From assembly GCA_900552755.1 (NCBI GenBank), contig USAY01000027.1, positions 1 through 18,553 on the forward strand: a DNA stretch of 18,553 nt, read 5' to 3'. The stretch is from an uncultured Collinsella sp. (GTDB lineage: Bacteria; Actinomycetota; Coriobacteriia; Coriobacteriales; Coriobacteriaceae). The position numbers were made by a program, and so were the translations under genes. The notes beneath the pieces were generated by a model, which worked only from the letters and a program-made list of their open reading frames with translations, was not told where the DNA came from and ran no database searches. The stretch's first letter is position 1; each line of letters opens with the position of its first letter. Of this stretch, positions 7,769 to 14,614 are shown one piece after another.

Positions 7769-8449
7769 ATGCGGGTTTTGATCACGGGCGCTTCGGGCGG
7801 TATCGGAGCCGCGTGCGTGCAGCGCTTTTTGGACGAGGGCCACGAGGTCGTGGGCTTTGATCTGCTGCCGGCGGCGATCGAACACGAGCGCTACCGCCAT
7901 CTGATCGTTGATGTCCGCGAGCCGGACTCGTTTCCGGTCGACCTTGAACCCCAGGTAATCGTGAACGTTGCCGGTACGCAGGATTCGGCCGACGACATCG
8001 CCGCTAACCTGTGTGGCACCATCAATGTGACCGAGCGCTACGCCTTTGTGGGGGAGGGGCTTGCCGCCAAGCCGGCGCCGGCTATCAAATCCGTGGTCAA
8101 TGTGGGGTCGGCGAGCGGACATACGGGATCGGAGTTTCCCGCCTATGCCGCCAGCAAGGGCGGCGTTATCGCCTACACCAAGAACCTTGCAAACCGCCTG
8201 GCACCGCAGGCCATCGCCAACAGTGTGGACCCGGGCGGCGTTATCACGCCGCTCAACCGTTGCGTGATGGAAGACGAACACCTGTGGAACCAGATTATGG
8301 AGCTCACGCCGCTTAAGCGCTGGGCCACCGCCCAAGAGATCGCCGAGTGGATCTACTTTGTGGGCGTGACCAACCGGTTTATGACCGGGCAGAGTCTGCT
8401 AATCGATGGCGGCGAGGCCGGCCGTACGCAATTTATTTGGCCCGAATAG
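7769..8449 (+). CDS. Short-chain dehydrogenase/reductase (SDR) family oxidoreductase
   Basis: The 226-residue product has a Rossmann fold with the classical SDR signatures: TGASGGIG at 6-13 for NAD(P) binding, NVAG in place of NNAG near 67-70, the catalytic serine at 114 (VGSASG), and YAASK with Tyr126 and Lys130. DPGGVITPL (about 153-161) is the usual PG motif following the active site, and the C-terminal LLIDGGE motif is typical. It is slightly shorter than the ~250 residues of classical SDRs. The start is ATG 7769; its AAGGAG (7758-7763) overlaps the stop of the VUT gene, so the pair forms an operon. The substrate is unknown. 3-oxoacyl-ACP reductase-like or hydroxysteroid dehydrogenase-like activities occur in this broad family, and neither can be favoured from sequence. 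Confidence 0.88.
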   Translation: MRVLITGASGGIGAACVQRFLDEGHEVVGFDLLPAAIEHERYRHLIVDVREPDSFPVDLEPQVIVNVAGTQDSADDIAANLCGTINVTERYAFVGEGLAAKPAPAIKSVVNVGSASGHTGSEFPAYAASKGGVIAYTKNLANRLAPQAIANSVDPGGVITPLNRCVMEDEHLWNQIMELTPLKRWATAQEIAEWIYFVGVTNRFMTGQSLLIDGGEAGRTQFIWPE

Positions 8450-8450
8450 G

Positions 8451-8486
8451 AAACGCGCCCGATGGAAAGCCGTCGGGCGCGTTTTT
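8451..8486 (+). terminator. Intrinsic terminator after the SDR gene
   Basis: AAACGCGCCCGA (8451-8462) pairs perfectly with TCGGGCGCGTTT (8473-8484) around a 10-nt loop, ending in five T. It lies just past the SDR stop. On the opposite strand it could also help end ung, with a weaker T-run. Confidence 0.9.
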
Positions 8487-8499
8487 GATGTATCGATTT

Positions 8500-9225
8500 T
8501 TAGCCGAGGCAAGCCCAGTTGACGGGGGTCGAGCCGTGCTGTTCGAGTAGCCGATTGGCTGCCGAGAAGGGGCGCGACCCCATAAAGGCGGGGAGTTCTG
8601 CCGTGGCACGGTTGGCCGAAAGCGGCGAGGGGTGCGTGGAGGCCAGGCAGAACTTACCGGTTGCCTTGCCCGCGCCAGTCGCGACGAGCTTACCTTCGAC
8701 CATCTGCTGGGCAAAGCGGCCCCATGCCAAAAAGACTACCGGTTGGGGCAGCTGGCAGCAGCGTTCGATAACGTAGTCGGTGAGCGTGCTCCAGCCTAGT
8801 TTGGCGTGCGAGTTCGCGGCGTGTTCGCGCACGGTGAGCGTAGTGTTGAGAAGCAGGACGCCCTGCTGTGCCCATGGTGTTAGGTCTCCCGTGGCGGGAA
8901 TGGGGCAACCCAAATCGGCTTTGAGTTCCTTATAGATGTTGCGCAGGCTCGGCGGCAACTTGGTTTGCGTCGCGGGGACCGAGAACGACAGTCCCATGGC
9001 CTGGTTGGGCCCGTGATAGGGGTCTTGACCCAAGATGACGACCTTGACCTGGTCGGCCGGCGTGTAGACGAGGGCATTGAGGATGTCGTCTTGTGCAGGG
9101 TAGATGATCTGCTCGGCACGCAAAAGGGCGATGCGCTCGAGCAGCTGGTTCGTAGTGTCACGTACCGGCTGCGGCGCATCGCCCAACCAAGTTGCTATGT
9201 TGCGGTCGCGGGTCGCGGCGTCCAT
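8500..9225 (-). CDS. ung: Uracil-DNA glycosylase, family 1
   Basis: The 241-residue product excises uracil from DNA in base-excision repair. The water-activating motif GQDPYHG is at 66-72, with Asp68 as the catalytic base. LLLN at 124-127 is the uracil-recognition strand, and HPSPLS at 198-203 is the minor-groove loop with catalytic His198. All key family-1 residues are present, and the length agrees with E. coli Ung (229). The start is ATG at 9225 with AAAGGAG upstream. The upstream EamA gene on the same strand ends 88 bp away, so ung could be read through from it or have its own promoter (TACAAT at 9265-9260 on the minus strand). Confidence 0.97.
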   Translation of the reverse strand: MDAATRDRNIATWLGDAPQPVRDTTNQLLERIALLRAEQIIYPAQDDILNALVYTPADQVKVVILGQDPYHGPNQAMGLSFSVPATQTKLPPSLRNIYKELKADLGCPIPATGDLTPWAQQGVLLLNTTLTVREHAANSHAKLGWSTLTDYVIERCCQLPQPVVFLAWGRFAQQMVEGKLVATGAGKATGKFCLASTHPSPLSANRATAELPAFMGSRPFSAANRLLEQHGSTPVNWACLG

Positions 9226-9264
9226 GGGGCTCCTTTACGTCAGATGCTCTGTCGGTATCTATTG

Positions 9265-9287
9265 TAAAGGCGCACCGGTTGCCTTTA
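9265..9287 (-). terminator. Small hairpin between the EamA gene and ung
   Basis: TAAAGGC (9265-9271) and GCCTTTA (9281-9287) are perfect 7-bp inverted arms with a 9-nt loop. No T-run follows on the minus strand, so terminator function is doubtful. The structure also covers the candidate ung -10 TACAAT, so a regulatory role is possible. Confidence 0.3.
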
Positions 9288-9313
9288 TGCCGCGGCTGTA
9301 TGAAGAGTGGGGT

Positions 9314-10216
9314 CTACGAGACGTGCTCGGGCGCTCCTGCCATGCGAGCTTGTCCATGTGCGCGGAGGCGCGGAAGCTCGACGGTTGCCACCATGACCCC
9401 GGTGAGGATGAGGGCGGCGCCAAAGAAGGCGATGGGGCTCAGGACCTCGCCGACCAGGAAGAACGAAAAGACGGCGGAGCAGACCGGCTCGAGCGAGAAG
9501 GCGAAGCCGGTGGTCTCGGCGGGCACGTGGGGCTGCACGAGCGTCTGGGTGATAAAGCCATAGGCAGAGCAGATGAGTGCGAGCGCGACGACGACCACAA
9601 TCTCGCCCGGCGTGCCGGGAAGCGTGAAGCCGCCAAAGGTGAATGCGGCGATACCCGAGAATAAACCGCCGAAGCCCAGCTGCCAAACGCCCAGAGCTAA
9701 CGGATTGACATCTTCGACAAAGCGCTTCGCCACAATGATATGGCCGGCATAGACAAAAGCGGAGAGCAGCATGATGATTGCGCCGGGATTCAGGCTGGTA
9801 AAGTCGGCGCCCGAGAGCAGCAACATGCCGCAGGTGACGATGGCGGTGCCGACGAGCACTTTGCGCTCGGGGGCGCGACGCAGCAGGGCGGCGTTGGCAA
9901 ACGGCACGATCACGACCGTCAGGCTCTGCAAAAAGCCGGCGGTGGAGGCGGAGGTGAGGCTGGAGCCCAGGCACATGCAGGTGAGCTCGGTTGCCATAAT
10001 GGCGCCGATGATGGCGGCACGGACCATAAGGTCGCGGTTGATACGGAAAACACGCTTGTGGAAGAGCAGCAGACAGGCCACAAAGGCGATGATGCAGCGT
10101 AGCGCGACGATACTCGTGGCGTTCATGCTGTCCATGCCGATTTTCATGAGGGGGTACGAAAAGCCCCATGCTACGGGAACGGAAAATGAGAGCGCGATTG
10201 CTTTTTTGCGATCCAC
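9314..10216 (-). CDS. EamA/DMT-superfamily transporter
   Basis: The 300-residue product has ten predicted helices in two EamA repeats (about residues 8-138 and 150-280). Landmarks are PVAWGFSYPLMKIG near the N-terminus, a central AFVYAGHIIVAKRF segment opening the second repeat, and SLEPVCSAVFSFFLVGE near 240-256, a very typical end-of-repeat motif of EamA exporters. The start is GTG 10216 with AAAGGAG upstream. It is divergently transcribed from a LysR regulator across 158 bp, a common pairing in which the regulator controls the exporter. The substrate is unknown; amino acid or related metabolite efflux is the usual role. It is not closely similar to the EamA protein at 1562-2437, whose halves are much more alike. 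Confidence 0.88.
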   Translation of the reverse strand: MDRKKAIALSFSVPVAWGFSYPLMKIGMDSMNATSIVALRCIIAFVACLLLFHKRVFRINRDLMVRAAIIGAIMATELTCMCLGSSLTSASTAGFLQSLTVVIVPFANAALLRRAPERKVLVGTAIVTCGMLLLSGADFTSLNPGAIIMLLSAFVYAGHIIVAKRFVEDVNPLALGVWQLGFGGLFSGIAAFTFGGFTLPGTPGEIVVVVALALICSAYGFITQTLVQPHVPAETTGFAFSLEPVCSAVFSFFLVGEVLSPIAFFGAALILTGVMVATVELPRLRAHGQARMAGAPEHVS

Positions 10217-10291
10217 GGGACTCCTTTTGTTACAGAACGGTTTCGTAAAAAGGATTCTGCTCCCAGATGTGGATGTAGTAAAGCGAATGTA

Positions 10292-10309
10292 TCTTCAGTA
10301 TGATTAAGA
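10292..10309. promoter_or_regulatory. Candidate LysR binding site (T-N11-A type)
   Basis: TCTT (10292-10295) and AAGA (10306-10309) are inverted half-sites 10 bp apart in the spacer between the divergent EamA and LysR genes. They give the T-N11-A pattern expected of LysR-type activation sites. The motif is short and could be chance. Confidence 0.35.
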
Positions 10310-10339
10310 AATGCTAATGTAGGTAGAAAAAGCCCTGGC

Positions 10340-10349
10340 AAAACGTTTT
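10340..10349. promoter_or_regulatory. AAAACGTTTT palindrome before the LysR gene
   Basis: A perfect 10-bp palindrome, set in TGGCAAAACGTTTTACGG, lies 25 bp before the LysR start codon. It resembles LacI-family operators (AAACGTTT core). Its position between promoter and start would suit repression of the regulator. Confidence 0.3.
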
Positions 10350-10374
10350 ACGGCTGCATTGATGTGGAGGCACA

Positions 10375-11241
10375 ATGGCATCGCGGTATCAGATCGTTTG
10401 TATGGTGGTCGACTGCGGAAGTCTTAAGGGCGCGGCGGACGAGCTGGGCTATACGCAAAGTGCGGTGAGCCAGGCCGTCAAGGCGCTCGAGCGCGAGCTG
10501 GGCACCACGCTTATCGAGCGCGGCAAGCAGGGTGTCTCACTTACGCGCGACGGTAAACAATATCTGCCGTACCTGCGCCAGATTGTGACCGCCGAGGCCG
10601 AGCTCGAGGGCAAGCGCCAGGAGCTGCTGGGGCTCTCCTCGACCGATATTCGTATCGCGACGTTTACCAACGTGAGTCGAACCGTGTTGCCACGTGTGAT
10701 CCGCGATTTTGGGGCCCTGCACCCGGGCGTGCACTTTACCCTCAAGCAGGGTGATTACACGCGCAACGCCCAGTGGGTGCACGATGGCGTGGTTGATTTT
10801 TGCTTTACGGCGCGCGGATTTACCGCTGGGCTCGAGAAACGCGTAGTCTATCACGATGAGTTGGTGGCACTGTTACCGGCTGCGCATCCGCTGGCGGCAA
10901 AGGAAAAGGTGACGCTCGCCGATCTGGCGACCGAGCCGTTTGTGCTGCTGGATGAGGGCGAACAGAGCCTGGTGCTCGATGCATTCGCGGCGCATGGGCT
11001 GTCGCCGCACGTGACGAGCGAGGTGACCGACGACTACACCATCATGGCGATGGTGGAGGAGGGCCTAGGTGTGAGTATGCTGTATCGCCGTACCGTCGAA
11101 GGCATGCGGGCCGATATTCGCGTACGTCCCATCGTGCATGCCCCCTCGCGCGATGTGGTGGCCGCCTGGCGCAGCTGGGACACCATGCCCGTCGCCACGA
11201 GGCGCTTTATCGACTATATGAGCTCGCATATTGTCAATTAA
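10375..11241 (+). CDS. LysR-family transcriptional regulator
   Basis: The 288-residue product has an N-terminal winged helix-turn-helix (about 16-38, SLKGAADELGYTQSAVSQ), then a linker helix and a LysR_substrate effector domain from about 90. GTTLIERGKQGVSLT closes the wing. The effector domain shows the usual pattern, including HPLAAKEKVTLADLATEPF near 170-190. The start is ATG 10375 with GGAGG four bases upstream. It is divergent from the EamA transporter at 9314-10216 and probably regulates it, by analogy with other LysR/exporter pairs. It is slightly shorter than the ~300 residue norm but complete. It converges on the MATE gene with 27 bp between stops. Confidence 0.92.
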   Translation: MASRYQIVCMVVDCGSLKGAADELGYTQSAVSQAVKALERELGTTLIERGKQGVSLTRDGKQYLPYLRQIVTAEAELEGKRQELLGLSSTDIRIATFTNVSRTVLPRVIRDFGALHPGVHFTLKQGDYTRNAQWVHDGVVDFCFTARGFTAGLEKRVVYHDELVALLPAAHPLAAKEKVTLADLATEPFVLLDEGEQSLVLDAFAAHGLSPHVTSEVTDDYTIMAMVEEGLGVSMLYRRTVEGMRADIRVRPIVHAPSRDVVAAWRSWDTMPVATRRFIDYMSSHIVN

Positions 11242-11268
11242 TGACTGGCGTGGCGTTGAGTGCGGCGT

Positions 11269-12651
11269 TTAGCGGGCTGTCGCTTTGGCTTCGGTGGCGC
11301 GATAGGTGCGTGCCGGGTGGCAGAGTAATACCGCTACGACCATAAAGAACGCCGTGGTGCCCAGGCTGATGGGGTAAACCATCATGATGTTCGCAAAGGT
11401 GCGGAAGTGCGGGAACACGCAGAACACCCAGTAGAAGCGAATGCCGCAGACGCAAATCATGGTGATGAGGGCGGGCATGAGCGAGATACCAAAGCCGCGC
11501 AGGTAGCCGGACATGTTTTCGTAGAACATGCTAAAGGCGTACGCCGGGAAGATCGAACACACGCGGATATAGCCGATCGAGACGATGTTGGGATCGCTGT
11601 TGAACAGCGACAGGATCTCGCGCCCCAGGCTGACAATAACGATGATCGTGGTGAGTGCAACGATACCGCCTTCGACCAGGCAGACCTTGAGCGTTTTGGT
11701 GCAGCGGTCGATCTTGCGGGCACCGTGGTTTTGTCCCACAAAGGTGGTGCAAGCCTGGCTAAAGCTGTTGAGCAGGTTGTAACACACGTACTCCAGGCTC
11801 ATGGCGGCGCTCGATGCCGCCATGACCTCGGTGCCCAGGCTGTTGATGGCAGACTGGATGATGATGTTGGCGACAGCAAAGACGGCGCTTTGGATGCCGG
11901 CGGGCAGGCCGATCTTGACGATGCGCTTGAGGGCGACGGGGTCGATAGCCAAGTCGCGCGGGGTGACGCGGACGACGGAGTCGGTCTTGAGCAGGCGGAT
12001 AAAGAGCGTAGCGGCGCTGACGGTGTAGGCGATGGCGGTGGCGATGGCGACGCCTGTGACGCCCCAGTGGAGTACGGGGACAAAGATGAGGTCCAGGCCA
12101 ATGTTGAGGACGGTGGACACAGCAAGCGCCTGCAGCGGCATGCGGGTGATGCCGACGGAGCGGAAGATCGCGGCCTCAAAGTTGTAGAGCAAGATCGAGG
12201 GCATGCTCAGCAAAAAGACGCGCAGGTAGAGCGAAGCGAGCGGCATGGTTTCGGCGGGAACGTTGAGCGCGGCGAGCATGGGCTCGGCAAAGATCTCGCC
12301 CAGGGCGATGACGACAAAGCCCACGAGCGCCATTAAAATCGAGGTATGGACGGCGCGTTTGACCATGTTCTGATCGTTGCGGCCGATAGCGTTGGCGATG
12401 ACCACGTTGGAGCCAAGCGACATGCCAATAAACAGGTTGAGCATAAGACTGGTAAGCGGAACATTGGAGCCGACCGCCGCCATGGCGAGGGTTCCCTGGT
12501 CGCCCGAGAAGTTACCGATGATGACCGTGGCGATGAGGTTCGACAGCTGCTCCAAGATGCTCGTGGCGGCCACGGGGAAGGCGAACAGGGGAATATTGCG
12601 CCACAGCGAGCCGGTGGTCATGTCAATGTGCTTAGATACGGTGTCAGCCAT
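11269..12651 (-). CDS. MATE family efflux transporter
   Basis: The 460-residue product is a multidrug and toxic compound extrusion protein with twelve helices in two MatE halves, exporting organic cations or drugs in exchange for Na+ or H+. The N-terminus (GSLWRNIPLFAFPVAATSILEQL, about 14-36) is the usual first helix region, with P26 in place. ATVIIGNFSGDQGTLAMAAVGSN (about 42-64) and FVGQNHGARKIDR (about 292-304) are the standard conserved loops of the two halves. The ATG at 12651 is preceded only by GAGAG, weaker than elsewhere in the window. A later start at the second Met (residue 11) is possible but also lacks a clear site. It converges on the LysR gene and diverges from rlmA. The substrate is unknown. 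Confidence 0.92.
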   Translation of the reverse strand: MADTVSKHIDMTTGSLWRNIPLFAFPVAATSILEQLSNLIATVIIGNFSGDQGTLAMAAVGSNVPLTSLMLNLFIGMSLGSNVVIANAIGRNDQNMVKRAVHTSILMALVGFVVIALGEIFAEPMLAALNVPAETMPLASLYLRVFLLSMPSILLYNFEAAIFRSVGITRMPLQALAVSTVLNIGLDLIFVPVLHWGVTGVAIATAIAYTVSAATLFIRLLKTDSVVRVTPRDLAIDPVALKRIVKIGLPAGIQSAVFAVANIIIQSAINSLGTEVMAASSAAMSLEYVCYNLLNSFSQACTTFVGQNHGARKIDRCTKTLKVCLVEGGIVALTTIIVIVSLGREILSLFNSDPNIVSIGYIRVCSIFPAYAFSMFYENMSGYLRGFGISLMPALITMICVCGIRFYWVFCVFPHFRTFANIMMVYPISLGTTAFFMVVAVLLCHPARTYRATEAKATAR

Positions 12652-12713
12652 ATGCTCTCAATCTCTAATATGCTCTTTCGTGCTTATTTGCGCAGATGAT
12701 GATACTCCTAATC

Positions 12714-12773
12714 GACTAGTCATTGGGGACGTTCTTAAACGACTAGTCATTCAAGAACGTCCCCAATGACTAG
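12714..12773. repeat. 21-bp perfect inverted repeat with nested direct repeat
   Basis: Arms at 12716-12736 and 12753-12773 are perfect inverted copies beginning CTAGTCATTGGGGACG, with a 16-nt loop. CGACTAGTCATT occurs directly at 12714-12725 and again at 12740-12751 across the loop, offset 26 bp, and contains the palindrome ACTAGT. It sits between the divergent MATE and rlmA-type genes, outside both candidate transcripts, so it is not a terminator. It looks like a REP-type mobile hairpin or a large operator. Confidence 0.8.
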
Positions 12774-12829
12774 GTGGGGAAGGCGTGCGACAATGGTGGG
12801 CGTTGTGTTGTTCGCGCTAAGGAGTTGCC

Positions 12830-13645
12830 ATGTTGTTGTGTCCCGTTTGCCATGAGCCATTGGTGGATAACGAGCGCGGTGCTGCATGCGCGGGCGGACA
12901 CCGGTTTGACCGTGCGCGCGAGGGCTATCTGTATCTGCTGCGCTCGTCCAAGAGCGGCGACTCCATGGGTGATCCCAAGTCGCAGGCGCGCAGTCGTCGT
13001 GACTTTCTGAACCGCGGTTACTATGCGCCGTTGCGCGATGCGATGGTCGAGCTGGTGCGCAAGCAGGCGTCTGGGCGCGCTGCGTCTACGAATGGCCCCA
13101 TGACGCTGCTCGATATTTGCTGTGGCGAGGGCTACTACACCAGCGCCATGGGCGCGGTGCCGGGCGTGGACGCTTACGGGTTCGATTTGGGCAAAGAGAT
13201 GGTGCGCCTTGCCGCCAAGCGCGGCGATGCGACCTACTTCGTGGCCAACATGAAGGACATCCCCGTGGCTGATGGCGCCTTCGATATGGTGACCGAGCTC
13301 TTCGCTCCCTTTAACGAGCGTGAGTTTGCCCGCGTGCTGGCTCCCGAGGGCTCGCTCTACACCGTCGTGCCAGGTGCCCGTCATCTGTTTGGGCTCAAGG
13401 AGGTACTCTACGACACGCCATATCTCAATGACGAGAAACTGCCGAAGACTACTGAACTCGAGTTAGTCGGAACGCAGCGGGTGTCTGCGAATATTACGCT
13501 TCAGACCCAGGACGACATCGAGGCGGTGTTCCAGATGACGCCGTACTACTACCGCACGCGCCCTGCCGACAAAGAGCGCCTGGCAAACCTGGACACCCTT
13601 CAAACCGACATCGACTTCATCATCGCCGAGTACCGCCACGGCTAA
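12830..13645 (+). CDS. rlmA: 23S rRNA (guanine-N1)-methyltransferase, RlmA type
   Basis: The 271-residue product starts with the zinc-binding module of RlmA: Cys4, Cys7, Cys20 and His24 match the ligand spacing of the E. coli enzyme. HRFDRAREGYLYLL (24-37) is the family signature that follows it. The SAM-binding motif is LLDICCGEG (93-101) within a Rossmann methyltransferase domain. RlmA enzymes methylate N1 of G745 (RlmAI) or G748 (RlmAII/TlrB, linked to tylosin resistance) in 23S rRNA. From its likely Gram-positive origin G748 is more probable, but the sequence does not decide it. The start is ATG 12830 with AAGGAG at 12819-12824. It is monocistronic, with a strong terminator 55 bp after the stop. 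The symbol is given for the family. Confidence 0.85.
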   Translation: MLLCPVCHEPLVDNERGAACAGGHRFDRAREGYLYLLRSSKSGDSMGDPKSQARSRRDFLNRGYYAPLRDAMVELVRKQASGRAASTNGPMTLLDICCGEGYYTSAMGAVPGVDAYGFDLGKEMVRLAAKRGDATYFVANMKDIPVADGAFDMVTELFAPFNEREFARVLAPEGSLYTVVPGARHLFGLKEVLYDTPYLNDEKLPKTTELELVGTQRVSANITLQTQDDIEAVFQMTPYYYRTRPADKERLANLDTLQTDIDFIIAEYRHG

Positions 13646-13648
13646 CAA

Positions 13649-13681
13649 CCTGCCAAAAAGGGACAGGTTTATTTTGGTAGG
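13649..13681 (+). repeat. Hairpin containing an AAAGGGACAG motif after rlmA
   Basis: CCTGCCAAAA (13649-13658) pairs with TTTTGGTAGG (13672-13681), nine Watson-Crick pairs and one G:T. The intervening sequence carries AAAGGGACAG (13657-13666), which recurs at 18541-18550 right after another stop codon. It is followed shortly by a true terminator. Confidence 0.5.
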
Positions 13682-13699
13682 TTTTATCTGGGCAAACGT

Positions 13700-13737
13700 A
13701 AAGGGCCGACCGCGTTGCTACGCGATCGGCCCTTTTT
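13700..13737. terminator. Terminator between rlmA and a convergent membrane protein gene
   Basis: AAAGGGCCGA (13700-13709) pairs with TCGGCCCTTT (13726-13735), and CGCG (13711-13714) pairs with CGCG (13721-13724) inside, with one mismatch. Five T end the plus strand version. On the minus strand it lies 37 bp past the stop of the 13774-14175 gene and ends in TTT, so it probably serves both genes. Confidence 0.9.
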
Positions 13738-13773
13738 AGTTGCTTGGCTGCAGCGGTTATGAGAAGCGAGCGC

Positions 13774-14175
13774 TTACAGGCGATCCTTGTTCTCGGCCTT
13801 AACGGCGTGCGCCTGCTGAACAAAGAACAGGTCGTACACCACGATGACAAAGGCGCCAAAATTGATGGCGTCGCCGCCAAACGCGGGAAGCGTGAGCACC
13901 GCTTGGGCAAGCGTGGCGACCGCGGCAACAATACCGAGCTTAAACGCGCCGTCCACCTGCGAAGGCTTGTTGGCGCCCTTGATACCGGCGACGCCTGCGG
14001 CAAGGTCGACGAGACCCTTGGCGATAAGCACGACCGCTGCGAGCGTGGCGTACGAACCGTACGTGGAATCGAGACCGCCCGTGGCGATACCGACGCCGGC
14101 GGTGACGAGGCTGGCGATGCCCAAAACAAAGTAGATGAGAGCAAGGATTTTGAGAGTCTTGCGAGTGAAGCTCAT
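13774..14175 (-). CDS. Four-helix membrane protein of unknown function
   Basis: The 133-residue product is nearly all membrane: hydrophobic segments at about 8-31, 41-64, 77-96 and 101-121, a short charged N-terminus (MSFTRKTLK) and a polar tail ending KAENKDRL. I do not recognise the family. The layout resembles small DUF membrane proteins of Actinobacteria. An upstream in-frame start at 14244 would add 23 residues, but GAAAGGA lies just before ATG 14175 and that start is chosen. The leader contains a perfect CGCCAA-C-TTGGCG palindrome (14199-14211) that could be an operator. It is monocistronic and shares a terminator with rlmA. Confidence 0.7.
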   Translation of the reverse strand: MSFTRKTLKILALIYFVLGIASLVTAGVGIATGGLDSTYGSYATLAAVVLIAKGLVDLAAGVAGIKGANKPSQVDGAFKLGIVAAVATLAQAVLTLPAFGGDAINFGAFVIVVYDLFFVQQAHAVKAENKDRL

Positions 14176-14198
14176 GGCTGGTCCTTTCGATACGAGTA

Positions 14199-14211
14199 CG
14201 CCAACTTGGCG
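14199..14211. promoter_or_regulatory. CGCCAA-C-TTGGCG palindrome in the leader of the membrane protein
   Basis: Six-base perfect arms flank one central base, 24 bp upstream of the start at 14175. Possible operator or small leader structure. Nothing else supports a function. Confidence 0.3.
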
Positions 14212-14301
14212 CACCCAATGTACTGCACATATGGTGAAGCACATTGTAGTTCAACGCGGCGATGCATGCGTTTGAAAGCGCATTGAGCCCGCGCAGCCAA
14301 A

Positions 14302-14328
14302 CCCAACCTTTCAAAAAGGAAAGCTGGG
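14302..14328. other. Stem-loop in the 14176-14407 spacer
   Basis: CCCA/TGGG and CTTTC/GAAAG arms form an interrupted stem of nine pairs. No T-run follows on the plus strand. The rest of this 232-bp spacer shows only a short ATGCG/CGCAT inverted repeat near 14265-14283 and the candidate promoter region of the minus-strand membrane gene. Confidence 0.35.
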
Positions 14329-14407
14329 CGTAAGTCAAATCGATGGCAGCGTATGCGCGGCGCTGCGATGATGGGTCCATGGTAAGAGCTGGTCTCAAGG
14401 AGGAGCC

Positions 14408-14551
14408 ATGATGTACGGAGCAGGGCAAGTGCATGAGCCGCGGTCGTTGGGAAGGCGCATGGGTGATTCTGTGATCGCTGCCGTGTGCACGGGATTGATG
14501 GCGGTGCTTTGCATCGGGATGCTGTGGGCCATGTCGCATGTGGGACAATAG
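14408..14551 (+). CDS. Small single-helix membrane protein (47 residues)
   Basis: An ATG at 14408 preceded by AAGGAGG (14397-14403, spacer 4) opens a frame of 47 codons ending TAG at 14549-14551. The N-terminal 20 residues are polar and basic (MMYGAGQVHEPRSLGRRMGD). Residues 21-43 form one clear hydrophobic helix (SVIAAVCTGLMAVLCIGMLW), and the tail is AMSHVGQ. The near-consensus ribosome binding site and the clean topology argue for a real gene despite the size. I recognise no family. It lies 63 bp before the rsmJ-like gene on the same strand and may be co-transcribed with it. Confidence 0.6.
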   Translation: MMYGAGQVHEPRSLGRRMGDSVIAAVCTGLMAVLCIGMLWAMSHVGQ

Positions 14552-14614
14552 CGAACGGTTGGGTGCCGACACAAACGGCGCTCACGTATTCGCTTTGCTT
14601 GCTAAGGAGTGCCC

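Noticed and set aside
7016..8335. 439-codon minus-strand frame across the VUT and SDR genes
   Set aside because: Spans two genes well supported by ribosome binding sites and motifs; a shadow.
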